Shown: positions 12,202-23,330 of the stretch, piece by piece
Position numbering within the stretch: position 1 is the stretch's first letter
Layout: each line of letters starts with the position of its first letter
Assembly (NCBI RefSeq): GCF_001704415.2
Contig: NC_030816.1
Span: 82,896,713-82,960,712, forward strand
Length of the DNA: 64,000 nucleotides
Source: Capra hircus
Lineage: Eukaryota > Chordata > Mammalia > Artiodactyla > Bovidae
Reading direction: 5' to 3'
Notes under the pieces: model-generated
The model's input: the letters and a program-made list of their open reading frames with translations, nothing else
What the model was told of the DNA's origin: nothing
The model's database searches: none
Position numbers and translations under genes: made by a program

Positions 12202-12226
12202 AAAAAAAAAAAAAAAAAAAAAAAAA
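12202..12226 (+). repeat. A25 run inside the BovB endonuclease region
   Basis: A pure run of 25 A lies where the 41-kb copy at 41963-41970 reads CCCCAAAAGATG. It is therefore an internal expansion of a short A tract, not a poly(A) tail. Confidence 0.9.
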
Positions 12227-13178
12227 TGTCCTTTTCATCATTGGGGACTGCAACACAAAAGTAGAAAGTCAAAGATACCTGGAGTAACAGGCAAGTTTGG
12301 CCTTGGAGTACAAAATAAAGCAGGGCAAAGGCTAATAGAGTTTTGTCAAGAGAACGCACTGGTCATAGCAAACACCCTCTTCCAACAACACAAGAGATGA
12401 CTTCATACATGGACATCACCAGGTGGTTAATACTAAAATCAGATTGATTATAATCTTTGCAGTCTAAGGTGGATAAGCTCTATACAGTCAGCAGAAACAA
12501 GACCAGGAGCTGACTGTGGCTCAGATCATGAACTCCTTATTGCCAAAATTCAGGCTTAAATTGAAGAAGGTAGGGAAAACCACTAGACCATTCAGGTATG
12601 ACTTAAATGAAGTCCATTAGATTATACAGTGGAAGTGACAAATAGATTCAAGGGATTAGATCTGATAGACAGAGTGCCTGAAGAACTATGGGTGGAGGTT
12701 TGTAACATTGTACAGGAGGCAGTGATCAATACTATCTTCAAGAAACAGAAATGCAAAAAGCAAAACGGCTGTCTGAGGAGGCCTTACAAATAGCTGTGAA
12801 AAGAAGAGAAATGAAAGGAAAAGGAGAAAAGGGATGATACACCCATCTGAATGCAGAGTTCCAAAGAATAGCAAGGAGAGATAAGAAAGCCTTCCTCAGT
12901 GATCAGTGCAAAGAAATAGAGGAAAACAATAGAATGGGAAAGTCTAGAGATCTCTTCAAGAAAATTAGAGATACCAAGGGAACATTTCATGCAAAGATGA
13001 GCACAATAAAGGACAGAAATGGTATGGACCTAACAGAAGCTGAAGATATTAAGAAGAGGTGGCAAGAAAACACAGAACTATACAAAAAAGATCTTCACAA
13101 CCCAGATAACCATGATGGTGTGATCACTCACCAAAGCCAGACATCCTGGAATGCAAAGTCAAGGGGGGGCTTAGGAAG

Positions 13179-13371
13179 TGAAAGTCGCTCAGTCATGTCT
13201 GACTCTTTGTGACCCCATGGACTATACAGTCCATGGAATTCTCCAGGCCAGAATACTGGAGTGGGTCACCTTTCCCTTCTCCAGGCAATCTTCCAAACTC
13301 AGGGATTGTACCCAGGTATCCTGTATTGCAGGCGGATTCTTCACCCGCTGAGCCACAGGTGAAGCCCTGAC
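13179..13371 (-). mobile_element. Bov-tA SINE inside BovB
   Basis: This is a reverse-complement Bov-tA. A 9-bp TSD, CTTAGGAAG, lies at 13170-13178 and 13372-13380, and the BovB resumes directly after it. Confidence 0.93.
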
Positions 13372-14845
13372 CTTAGGAAGCATCACTACGAACAAAGCTA
13401 GTGGAGGTGATGGAATTCCAGCTGAGTTATTTCAAATACTAAAAGATGATGGTATTAAAGTGCTGCACTCAATATGCCAGCAAATTTAGAAAGCTCAGCA
13501 GTGTCCACAGGACTGGAAAAGAAGTTTTCATTGCAATCCCAAAGAAAGGCAATGCCAAAGAATGTTCAAACTGCTGTACAATTGCACTCATCTCACACAC
13601 TAGCAAAGTAATGCTCAAAATTCTCCAAATGAGGCTCCAGCCATATGTGAACAAAGAACTTTCAGATGTTTAAGCTGGATTTAGAAAAAGCAGAGGAACT
13701 GGAGATCAAATTGCCAACATCCTTTGGATCATAGAAAAAGCAAGAGAGTTCCAGAAAAAATCTACTTCTGTTTTATTGACTACCACAAAGCCTTTGACTG
13801 TGTGGACCACAACAGACTATGGAAAATTCTTAAAGAGATGGGAATACCAGACCACCTTACCTGCCTCCTGAGAAATCTGTATGCAGGTCAAGAAGCACCA
13901 ATTAGAATCAGACACGGAACAATGGACTGGTTCCAAATTGGGAAAGGAGTACATCAAGGCTATGTATTGTCACCCTGCTTATTTAACTTCTGTGCAGAGT
14001 ACATCATGTGAAATGCTGGGCTGGATGAATCTCAAGCTGGAGTCAAGATTGCCAGGAGAAATATCAACAACCTCAGACATGCAGATGACACCACCATAAA
14101 GACAGAAAGCAAAGAGGAACTAAAGAGCCTCTTGATGAAAGTGAAAGAGGAAAGTGAAAAAGCTGGCTTAAAATCCAACATTCAAGAAACTAAGATCATG
14201 GCGTCTGGTCCCATCACTCCATGGCAAATAGATGGGGAAACAATGGAAACAGTGACAAACTTTATTTTGGGGGGCTCCAAAATCACTGCAGATAGTGACT
14301 GCAGCCATGAAATTAAAAGACACTTGCTCCTTGGAAGAAAAGCTATGACCAACCTAGACAGCATATTAAAAAGCAGAGACATTATTTTGCTGACAAAGGT
14401 CCAGCTAGTCAAAGTTACGGTTTTTCCAGTGGTCATGTATGGATGTGAGAATTGGACCATGAAGAAAGCTGAGTGCTGAAAATTTGATGCTTTTGAACTG
14501 TGGTGTGAACTGCGGTGTTGAAGAAGACTCTTGAGAGCCCCTTGGACTCAAGGAGATCAAACCAGCCCATCCTAAAGGAACTCAGTCCTGAATATTCATT
14601 GGAAGGACTGATGCTGAAGCTGAAGCTTCAATACTTTGGCCACCTGATTTGAAGAACTGAGTCATTGGAAAAAACTCTGAAGCTGGGAAAGATTGAAGGC
14701 ACGAGGAGAAGGGGATGACAGAGGATGAGATGTTTGGATGGCATCACGGATTCAATGGACGTGAATTTGAGCAAGCTCTGGGAGTTGGTGAAGGGCATGG
14801 GCTCATAAATTGTCACACAAGACTGAGTGACTGAACTGAACTGAG

Positions 14846-15743
14846 CTGCCATAATTACCACATGTAACGGTGTATAGGCTGTACACTGTGCAAGAATGTG
14901 GGAGACCTATTTAAAAATATATTTAAGAACTCAGTGTCTGCTTTCTATTAGTGTCCTCATATTTTGAATAATCAAAACCTGCTGTCAGATTTGAAATCTA
15001 ATTGAACTTTTAACTTTCATTTGCAGAAGAAGAAGGAAAGTACTTTGTGCCCCAAACTGAGGGAGAGAAGTAACAGCCAAGCTTCTGGATCTGTAAGAGG
15101 CCAGTTGGCAGGAGCTACAAGGACTGATAATGCAGACCCAGTGGGCAGAGGGAGCTCTCAGCACACACCTGCTTGAGCTAATAGCACTGAGCTAACACGC
15201 CCCCTGTCTCCTCCCACCCGCCCAAAGGCTTGATACAAAGTACACCCCACAGAACCCAGCACAACCTCAGAGAGGGGAGGGGCATCCTGTGACTGGAGAT
15301 TAATTTCCTGCCATCCAATGGAGTCAGGGCAGTGAGGCTCAGAAACAAAGGTGCAGTTGTGGCTGCATAGTGGACTGAGATTTGTAACTTCTAGGCATGA
15401 ATAAGATTTCTTTCTGGAGATGGTCTGTACTTGAAATCCATATAGAAGCCCAGCCAAGCAGACTTCCATGTTTGCAAGTAAATGTAAGTCATCAAGGCTC
15501 AGCCTGTCCCTGATCGTGCAAAAGACTGCCCAGGGAGGTGCTTTAGCATGTCAGCTCCACTACAGGAAGGAGGGGACCCGGGCTTCCCTGTTGGCACTCT
15601 GACACCTTGCCCTCCAGGGTGTTCCCTTGCCCTCCGTGGTCTCACTGCTTCTGCCCTTTGGTAATGGACCTCTTCAGATGAGTCCAAAAAGGCCAGACTG
15701 CCCCCAAGGTCATCCCTAGATGCACCTGTCTTCTCACACCCTG
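14846..15743. other. Unique sequence, no gene seen
   Basis: No repeat consensus is recognised. Minus-strand frames at 15158-15469 and 15499-15960 are open but show no domain, and the second overlaps an MLT1 LTR. Confidence 0.45.
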
Positions 15744-16035
15744 CAACAGGTTGAATGTCTGTCCCAATCCCAGAATGGTGGTGGCAGGAAGTGGGGCCTC
15801 TGGGAGGTGAATAGGTCCTGAAGGTGGAGCCCTTATAGGACGAGACAGCAGAGAGCTTAGTGGCTCTCTCCCTGCCATGTGAGGACATCGTCAGAAGACT
15901 GCCATCTTTGAGGCAGGAAGGGAACCCAAACGTGCTGGCCTGCTGATCTGGTACGCCCAAGTCCAGAAATGGGAGACATAAAGTCTGTCATTTAGGCAGC
16001 CCAATCTGTGTTATCTGTGACTCAGACACTTTCTC
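15744..16035 (+). mobile_element. MLT1-type MaLR LTR
   Basis: Diverged but ordered motifs are present: AACAGGTTGAATGTCTGT, AGTGGGGCCTCTGGGAGGTG, CCCTTATAGGA, CCATGTGAGGACA and a tail resembling 'aggcagcccaatctgtg'. This order is characteristic of MLT1 LTRs in sense orientation. Confidence 0.75.
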
Positions 16036-16358
16036 CTCTAATTTCAGCTTTGCACTGTGCATGGTTTGCTATTGAGAGCTGAGCGCAAAGGTCCTTGGGA
16101 AGGACAGTTAACTCAGAAGCAATGTGGTGGAAAGACAGCATCCAGCCTCATGATGTTGGCAGTTTCTGTGGACTTGGTTCCCTTCTGTGATCTAATTCGT
16201 TCCCGTTTCCAACCATTTATTTAGAAACATTCACAAATCAATTTCCCATGATCTCCATTATCTACGGCCCCATTCTTCATGGCTACTGATAACTCAGCAG
16301 CCAAAGACAGCACAATTACAGAATACATTTAGTTGTATTGAGATTTAATTTTGTTCCA
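16036..16358. other. Unique sequence, no feature seen
   Basis: About 320 bases without recognised repeat or gene, ending at the next SINE. Confidence 0.5.
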
Positions 16359-16557
16359 AGACTCCTGGTGGCTCAGATGGTAAAGAATCTGCCTGCAATG
16401 CGGGAGAGCCAGGTTCGATCCCTGGGTTGGGACGATCCCCTAGAGAAGGGATGGCTACCCATTCCAGCATTCTTGTATGGAGAATCCCATGGACAAAGGA
16501 GCCTGCCAGGCTACAGTCTGTGGGGTCGCAAAGAGTCAGACAAGACTGAGTGAGTAA
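16359..16557 (+). mobile_element. Bov-tA SINE
   Basis: It has the head GACTCCTGGTGGCTCAGATG, the box GGTTCGATCCC and the end CAAAGAGTCAGACAAGACTG. The TSD is not clear. Confidence 0.9.
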
Positions 16558-16824
16558 TTGCATGCTTTGATACCGGACAGCTAAAATAAAATAGGAAACC
16601 CTGAGCCAGTTTAAATTAACTTGTTGGGAAAGATTCTCAAATGAAATCTAGAATATTTTAAAATATCACTGAAAATATTTTTGGCCTCTGAGTAGAGGTA
16701 TGTTCCCCACTGAGTATTTATTTTGATGGTGAGATAAACGATTTAATTCAATTGGTTCAATTTGATTTTATTCAGTTCAACTCAGCTCAATTCCATCACA
16801 CAGTAATATTTATTAGATCCTACC

Positions 16825-17146
16825 TTTGACTGCAAGGAGATCCAACCAGTCCATCTTAAGGGAGATCAGTCCTGGGTGTTCATTGGAGGAACTGATGTTG
16901 AAGCTGAAACTCCAATACTTTGGCCACCTCATGTGAAGAGTTGACTCACTGGAAAGGACCCTGATGCTGGGAAGGATTGGGGGCAAGAGGAGAAGGGGAC
17001 GACGGAGGATGAGATGGCATCACCGACTCGATGGACATGGGTTTGGGTGGACTCCGGGAGTTGGTGATGGACAGGGAGGCCTGGCGTGCTGTGATTCATG
17101 GGTCACAAGGAGTTGGACACGACTGAGCGAATGAACTGAACTGAAC
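16825..17146 (+). mobile_element. BovB LINE 3' fragment
   Basis: It starts within ORF2 at 'ttgactgcaaggagatccaa' and ends with the GAACTGAACTGAAC tail. It is severely 5'-truncated. Confidence 0.92.
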
Positions 17147-17726
17147 ATTTACATATAACAATTTGCTAGGCATTTCAGTCACGGTCCCTAAATTTGAAAA
17201 TTCATCATCTAATTGGGAAAAGAACAACTCCAAAACAATTTGTAAGCCAAAGCATAGTAATCAGAGGAGCCAGGCATGACGAAGATAAAGCAGGGATACC
17301 ACACTTTCCTCCATGTCCATGGCAGACAGTACAAATCATTGCTGCATTATCTCTGTGGCCAGTGATGACCTCAAGATATTTCTCAGTTAGGCATTATCAA
17401 TTTATGCATATTGGCATGTAAACTAAGCCTCTTATCTCTCCCTGGAATAAATTATATAAGTGCTCAGTTGAGTTCCAGATTGGAGAATTTCATTTGGGTT
17501 TGTGCCTGAAAGCTTTTTGCTTATGAAAATAAAGTAGCTTGGATTTGTTGTTTGAGAATGAATTAAAACAACATGAGCTTTTACTGAATTTGTCCCAGAC
17601 AGTTCACAGCATGACTTTATACAGTATTGCAAAGAAATGTTTGAGAGATTAATCAGAGAGTTTTGAAATCTGAAACCGAGACGGAAATTTCAAAATTCTG
17701 CAAACTATATTGAGACCTAGAAGAAG
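17147..17726. other. Unique sequence, no gene seen
   Basis: AT-rich sequence. A 75-codon frame at 17194-17421 has no recognisable domain. Confidence 0.45.
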
Positions 17727-17741
17727 TTTCCACTGTACTTT

Positions 17742-17938
17742 CAGTTCAGTTCAGTCGCTCAGTCATGTCCGGCTCTTTGCGACCCCATGAATCGCAGCAC
17801 ACCAGGCCTCCCTGTCCATCACCAACTCCCGGAGTTCACTCAGATTCACGTCCATTGAGTCAGTGATGCCATCCAGCCATCTCATCCTCTGTCGTCCCCT
17901 TCTCCTCCTGCCCCCAATCCCTCCCAGCATCAGAGTCT
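17742..17938 (-). mobile_element. BovB LINE, about 200-bp 3' fragment
   Basis: The left end is the antisense BovB terminus (TTCAGTTCAGTCGCTCAG). A perfect 15-bp direct repeat, TTTCCACTGTACTTT, lies at 17727-17741 and 17939-17953. At least 13 bases of it are TSD. Confidence 0.94.
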
Positions 17939-18088
17939 TTTCCACTGTACTTTACCACTATTCAATTATGTGATCTTCGGGAACTCTCAACCCTTCAGTG
18001 CATTGGAGCCTCATGATTGAGTCGGGAAGTATAACTGTTTTTGGCCACATTCGGTCTTCATTGCTCTGCTGGTTTTTCTCTAGTTTTG

Positions 18089-18309
18089 ACAAGTGGGAGC
18101 TACTCTCAAGTACTGGCTTCTCACTGCGGTGGCTTCTCTTGCTGCTGGTCACGGCTCTAGGTACGTAGGCTCCATAGCGGCGCGACTAAGCCCGTGGCAC
18201 AAGGGCTTAGCTGTTCCACTGCATGCGGGATCTTCCCGGACCAGGGAAGGGACCCATGTCCCCTGCATCAGCGGGCAGATTCTTAACCACCGGACCACCA
18301 CAGAAGTCC
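18089..18309 (-). mobile_element. CHR-type SINE, long form
   Basis: On the plus strand it reads GGCTTCTCTTGCTGC, then GGGATCTTCCCGGACCAGGG and TTCTTAACCACCGGACCACC. This is the reverse complement of the long CHR SINE with its tRNA-like head at the right. Confidence 0.8.
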
Positions 18310-18354
18310 AGTATAATGTTTTTACAGCAGCTTTGCCCAGAGGATCTGAATGCA

Positions 18355-18562
18355 GCATCCCAGGAGGCACGGGGTAAAAAAATCCACCTGCCAATGCGGG
18401 AGATGCAATAGACGCGGGCTCAATCCCTGGGTGGGGAGGCTCCCCAGGAGAAGGTATCGCAACCCACTCCAGTGTTCTCGCCTGGAAAATGCCATGGACA
18501 GAGGCGAACCTGGCAGGCTATAGTCCATGGGGTTGCAAAAAGTCGGACTGGACTGAGCACAC
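18355..18562 (+). mobile_element. Bov-tA SINE, diverged
   Basis: A decayed head is followed by AATCCACCTGCCAATGCGGG, GGCTCAATCCC and the usual GGCAGGCTATAGTCCATGGG end. Confidence 0.88.
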
Positions 18563-18744
18563 CACAGGCAATATAAATAATAGATACAAATGTAACATCT
18601 CTGGTTGAAGCTGAGGCATGAAGCCGGGGCCCCGACCTCTGTTATCTCCTCTTCAGCCCTCACCTCAAACTCTTGGAAGCCCCTAGAAACAGTGCAAAGA
18701 ACCTTAGTGATTTGAGGAACACATTTTGAAGATTCCTAGACAAG

Positions 18745-18842
18745 GTAAACTCCGGGAGTTGGTGATGGACAGGGAGGCCTGGCATGCTGTGGTTCATGGG
18801 GTCGTAAAGAGTCAGACACGACTGAGCGACTGAACTGAACTA
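18745..18842 (+). mobile_element. BovB LINE, about 98-bp 3' fragment
   Basis: It contains only the last BovB segment, from TAAACTCCGGGAGTTGGTGA to GAACTGAACTA. A 7-bp TSD, AGACAAG, lies at 18738-18744 and 18843-18849. It is an extreme 5' truncation. Confidence 0.9.
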
Positions 18843-18849
18843 AGACAAG

Positions 18850-19387
18850 AGATTCTTTAGATACTCTTCCATTCTACACGTCAATGAGTGTAACTCAGCT
18901 AGATCTGATTCAGTACAGTTGGGATGGTATTGATAAAAATAACAGACTCTGGAAATCATTTATACCGAGGGAAAATCTGAGGAGATGGAGCAGATGGTCA
19001 GTCTTTTGGGCAGTTTAGGGCCACTCGTCACTCATGATGTCCTGTTTGGGAATTTCTGTGCAAGCCATCTGATTGTTTTCCTATGACTTTGTTCCCTCCT
19101 CCACAGTGGCAGCGTGAGATCACCTCTGTGTATGTAAAATGAGAGAAATGAATAAACGTTTTGTGGACTCAGAGGCCAGACTTTCAACTTCAGTCTATTT
19201 TTAGTATTTTGACATTTTCTCCTTGACATCAGTTCAACAACACATTAAAAAGCCTTTCCAAAAGCTGAATTTATCCTAAATACAGACTCATTGGATCCTG
19301 CATGTCATTGAGACATCATGGTCAGAAGTAGAGCCTCTGAAACATACCATTTGGCTACCACTTCTTTAAAGCTGTTATATGTAAGCG
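18850..19387. other. Unique sequence, no gene seen
   Basis: No repeat or coding signature is recognised. Confidence 0.45.
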
Positions 19388-19589
19388 TGGGGCTCTCCTG
19401 GTGGCTCAGTGGTAAAGAAGCCACCTGCCAATGCAGGAGAGTTGGGTTTGATCTCTGGATAGAGAAGATCACCTGGAGAAGGAAATGGCAACCCACTCCA
19501 GTGTTCTTGCCTGGAGATTTCCATGGACAGAGGAGACCATGAGGTTGCAAAGAGTGGAACACAACTTAGAGACTAAACAACCGCAACAA
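19388..19589 (+). mobile_element. Bov-tA SINE
   Basis: It runs from GGGGCTCTCCTGGTGGCTCA to 'gagtggaacacaacttagag'. The box is altered to GGTTTGATCTC. Confidence 0.9.
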
Positions 19590-20353
19590 TATATAAGAGT
19601 TAAATGAAAGTTATAAATGAGAAGCAGGATCTTTATTTTCTACTGGTAGCAGAACAGGTATCTGGTGCTTTGTCTCCTGCATTCTGGGGTCTAGAGTTTC
19701 TTAGGTCTTGACGGCTGGGGGTGTTATGGGCAGATTTTACAGGTTAGTAACATGAGACCATTCAGGGATTCAGTGCTGCTGCTGGATTTGAAGTTGGAAT
19801 CATACAAAGAAAAAGAGGCAAATTAAATCATTTAACACAATCCTGCCTTTTGATTGCTCACATGCAGATAGCTAAAGAGAACTGTGCAACATCTCCCTGG
19901 GGATAAACTCTCACAGCAAATTTTCCAAGCTCTAGGATTCTGAAGCAACGCGATCTCCCACAGGGGACCCAGGGCCTCACACAAACACAAGTGAATAGGA
20001 GAAAGGACATAAAGAGAAGTAAGCTTGGGCAACACTGAACAAGACTGGAAACTGGTATCACTCTTTGAGCTGGAGGTGAGGGGCAGCAGAATTTTTCTTA
20101 ATGGGAATCGTCTAAAAGGGGAAGAGTGGAAGAGAATCAGAATGTGTTAGGAAGAGGGGTTGAGAGTTGAAGGCTGTATCGGATTGATTCTTGCCTGCGT
20201 GTCCTTCCTCTGGTTTCCTTACGCATCTGCTTACAGCTCTCTGGGCACACGTGTCATCTTCTCAATGGAACGAACCTTCGGTGGGCGTGGCCTTCCCGCC
20301 TGTCAGGGCTGCGCAGTCTCAGTTGTGCTCTTCGGAAATACACCTTCGCTTCC
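19590..20353. other. Unique sequence, no gene seen
   Basis: No repeat consensus is recognised. Overlapping minus frames at 19832-20061 in two registers have no domain. Confidence 0.45.
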
Positions 20354-20360
20354 GGGAAAA

Positions 20361-20577
20361 GAAAAGAAAGTGAAAGTGAGAGTCGCTCAGTCGTGTCTGA
20401 CTCTTTGTGACTCTATGGACTGTAGCCCACTAGGCTCCTCTGTCCATGGAATTTTCCAGGCAAGAATACTGGAGTGGGTTGCCATTTCCTTCTCCAGGCG
20501 ATCTTCCCCTCCCAGGGATTGAACCTGGGTCTCTGGCATTGCTCGCAGACTCTTTATGGACTGAGCCAGCAGGGAAA
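20361..20577 (-). mobile_element. Bov-tA SINE
   Basis: This is a reverse-complement SINE starting at a GAAAGTGAAAGTGAG tail. GGGAAAA at 20354-20360 and 20572-20578 may be the TSD, but the right copy overlaps the SINE head, so it is uncertain. Confidence 0.9.
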
Positions 20578-20653
20578 ATTAAACCTTTGGATTCGAATTT
20601 CTGAAGATGACTCCTAGAAATAAGTAGGTTTTTAAAGAAAATTTTCAGCATCA

Positions 20654-20862
20654 CTTCCTCGGGGAAGCCTTCCCCTACTTTATTATACTATCGGCTGCAG
20701 TGCTGACTATACATTTATTTGAAGGATTATGTGTTATTTTCTGTCTTCACTCAATCCAAGCTCTACAAGAGCAGAGACTCACTCACCATTGAAAGCTGTG
20801 TCTTAGCACAGCACCAGGCACATCATGGCTACTCAATCTGTTGAAGGAACAAATAAATGATT
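20654..20862 (+). repeat. L2 LINE 3' end
   Basis: Motifs in L2 order: CTTCCTCGGGGAAGCCTTCC, 'atttatttgaaggatta', 'aagctctacaagagcaga', 'agcaccaggcacatcatgg' and a 'ttgaaggaacaaataaatga' tail. Confidence 0.7.
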
Positions 20863-21117
20863 AGGTAAATAAGTGAAAGAGCGAATGGAGAGTTTGGGGA
20901 ACAAATAGATGAGCAGCTGGGTTTCTGAAATGCTATTGGGGGTCAAAGTCCTTTCACAGGTGAGATTTTCTCATCTCTGCTAACATTATACTCCTTATTA
21001 CAGGATGTATGTTGTTATGATTATTAGGGGGAGGAAGAAAGAGAATTAGAAGCGGAATTTGCAAAGTGGACAGAAATATAAACTACATAAACTTTTATTA
21101 AAGTTTGCTCCTCTGAG

Positions 21118-21351
21118 TTGTTGTTCAGTCACTAAGTCATATCCGACTCTTTGTGACCCCATGGACTGCAGCACACCAGGCGTCCCTGCCCTTCACTAGC
21201 TCCTGGAGTTTGCTCAAATTCATGTCCATTGAGTCAATGATGCTAACTAACCATCTCATCCTGTGTCTCCCCCTTCTCCTCCAGCCTTAGATCTTTCCCA
21301 GCATCAGGGTCTTTTCCAATGAGTTGGCTTTTTGTATCAGGTGGCCAAAGT
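21118..21351 (-). mobile_element. BovB-derived 3' segment, part of a composite
   Basis: Antisense BovB 3' end from TTGTTGTTCAGTCACTAAGT to 'caggtggccaaagta'. It is joined without spacer to a Bov-tA 3' half in the opposite orientation. A direct repeat flanks the pair as a unit: CTCCTCTGAG (21108-21117) and CTCCTCTAAG (21479-21488). Confidence 0.85.
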
Positions 21352-21478
21352 AGAAGTGGCAACCCATTCCAGTATTCTTGCCTGGAAAATCCCATGGACA
21401 GAGGGGCCTGACAGACTACAGTCCATGCCGCCTCAAAGAGTTGGACACAACTGAGCAAATGAGCACAGTAAACAGTAA
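21352..21478 (+). mobile_element. Bov-tA SINE 3' half, part of a composite
   Basis: It starts mid-element at 'gaagtggcaacccattccag' with no tRNA-like head and ends at the BovB-like tail and 'aacagta'. It lies directly downstream of an inverted BovB segment. Confidence 0.85.
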
Positions 21479-21822
21479 CTCCTCTAAGTAGGAACCATTT
21501 TGTCATGTTTGCAGCTCGATGCGGGCAACAGATGTCCTGAGGAGACTGATCTTGCCCAAGCTTTGAGCCAAACTCACCGTCTTTCTTATATTATCCTTTG
21601 TCTGAAGGAAACCTGCTTTTGATTATTTATTACATACTGAATTCCGTCATGAACAATGTTTGCACACTAAAGCAGTCAGAGACTAAAAATACCATGTGAT
21701 TTTACATGGCTGAATGGAACTGGTTACTTTTCCACTGGCCTTCTCTACTGTGGTACACACAGAACCAGGATGAACGTGTAAGGTCTTGCGGCATTTATAC
21801 AGTTTTCAAATAACCTAATCAT

Positions 21823-22210
21823 CAGTTCAGTTCAGTTCAGTTGCTCAGTCATGTCTGATTCTTTGCGACCCCATGAATCTCAGCACGCCAGGCCTCCCTG
21901 TCCATCACCAACTCCCAGAGTTCACTCAGACTCACGTCCATCGAGTCAGTGATGGCATCCAGCCATCTCATTCTCTGTCGTCCCCTTCTCCTCCTGCCCC
22001 CAATCCCTCCCAGCATCAGAGTCTTTTCCAATGAGTCAACTCTTCGCTTGAGGTGGCCAAAGTACTGGAGTTTCAGCTTTAGCATCATTCCTTCCAAAGA
22101 AATCCCAGGGCCGATCTCCTTTAGAATGGACTGGTTGGATCTCCTTGCAGCCCAAGGGACTCTCAAGAGTCTTCTCCAACACCACAGTTCAAAAGCATCA
22201 GTTCTTCATA
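21823..22210 (-). mobile_element. BovB LINE 3' fragment
   Basis: The antisense terminus is a triple TTCAG repeat, and the fragment stops at 'aaaagcatcagttcttc'. A 105-codon minus frame (21849-22166) encodes the ORF2 C-terminus (LKLKLQYFGHLKRR, IGGRRRRGRQ). Confidence 0.93.
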
Positions 22211-22734
22211 GGGGCCCCCAAATGATAAAGCCAGTCACTCCAGGACATGGGATAACTCAACATGTGTGACTGAGATGAGAAAAAACAGGTCTTGGTTCAA
22301 GTTAACAACAGGTGAGGGGCCCATCCTTTCCAGAAGTCAGGGTAGGTGAGTGGTGTGGAGGTTGAGAGCCAGGCCTTGCTTCAGAAATCAGAAGCAAGCT
22401 CGAGGAACTAACATCTTAACACCTAAAACAGGGTCCAGAAGGCAGGATCACCAGGGCCCTGGGACAAACCTAGGGGCAGAAAGCCAGAGTTTCAGCCAAA
22501 GTTTCAAAGATCATGACCCAGCTCAGAGGTCATCTGAAGTTCAGAGTCAGCAAATACTGCACAGCAGAGGTGCTGGGCACCTACACCTCACAGTGAATCC
22601 TTCCCCTTAAGTTAGGAACTGGGTATCACCATCGCTACCTGTAGCTGAGATCAGGCAGTAGTCCCAGATAATGGATGAGTAAATAATAACATGCACTGAA
22701 TGTTAATACTTTGTTAACATTCTTTAATTCACTG
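22211..22734. other. Unique sequence, no gene seen
   Basis: An 86-codon frame at 22350-22610 has no recognised domain. Nothing else stands out. Confidence 0.4.
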
Positions 22735-23330
22735 GAGGCTCAAAATTCAAAAAATACTTACTAAATGTGCTTTTTACAAGAGGGACTATGCTAGGTGCTG
22801 GGGATCGAAAGGTAAACAAAGCATTGTCATCACCCTCTGATCTCGGAGGCCAGAACAGTGGTTCTCAGCTGGGGTGGTGTTGCCTCCTAAGGGACGTTTG
22901 TCTGAGAGTGGTCTTGGTTGTCTCTACTGGGGAGGTGGGGGTGGGGGAGATGCTGGTGGCATCATCTAGTGGCTAGAGGCCAGGGATGATGCTAAATCTC
23001 CCACACGACACAGGACAGCCCCACAGCAAAGCGTTGTCTGGCCCACACTGGCGATAACACAGAGATAGGGAATCCCTGATCGAGAAACGGACACCCACGT
23101 GGAAAGCTGTTAAGTGCGATGAAGTGCTCGGCAGTGTGCGATGGTATCAGGATTGTACAGGATGAAGTGGGGGTTCGGTGGACAGTATGATTAATTCTAC
23201 TGTGATGGGGGTGGGAAGGGGTGGAACAGGCTCAGCCTGAAGACTTCTTGGAAAGAAGTAGGTCTTGAAAGATGAGCAGGTGGTACTGTGACAGACAGGT
23301 GGGAGGTGGGTACAAGTCTAGATCGAGGGC
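22735..23330 (+). repeat. Ancient mammal-wide repeat, split by MER5A
   Basis: The left part has 'gggactatgctaggtgctgggga', and the right part 'gtcttgaaagatgagcagg' and nearby text. These match two consecutive parts of a common old repeat that also appears at 50870. I do not assign a family name. Confidence 0.45.
22856..23087 (+). mobile_element. MER5A-type hAT DNA transposon (non-autonomous)
   Basis: It has the terminal motif CAGTGGTTCTCAGCTGGGG, GGTTGTCTCTACTGGGG, 'gcatcatctagtggctagag' and GGACAGCCCCACAGCAAAG, and ends in GAGAAACGG. This is full-length MER5A in sense orientation with no transposase. Confidence 0.8.

Larger units (their letters stand above)
11750..14480 (+). pseudogene. Decayed BovB ORF2 (endonuclease-reverse transcriptase)
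   Basis: In intact BovB this polyprotein nicks target DNA and reverse-transcribes the element RNA. Here it survives only as short frames: endonuclease remnants (ILGISELK near 11910), a linker at 12934-13212, and RT pieces at 13446-13673, 13724-14011 and 14132-14479. Motif A reads FIDYHKAFDCVD, motif B region GKGVHQGYVLSPC, and motif C survives as RHADD near 14073. Frameshifts, stops and an inserted SINE separate them, so no function is expected. Confidence 0.85.
10745..14845 (+). mobile_element. Near full-length BovB (RTE) LINE, split by a SINE
   Basis: It contains a 5' UTR with two related monomers (about 10745-11110 and 11110-11510), the APE-type endonuclease region (about 11800-12450), the reverse transcriptase region (about 13600-14150) and the 3' end with the GAACTGAACTGA tail. 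Many stops and indels make it inactive. It is the only copy here that keeps the region upstream of the ORF. The 5' edge abuts old L1. No TSD was identified. Confidence 0.88.

Noticed and set aside
15499..15960. 153-codon minus ORF
   Set aside because: It overlaps a sense MLT1 LTR, has a competing frame at 15642-15878 and no recognisable domain.
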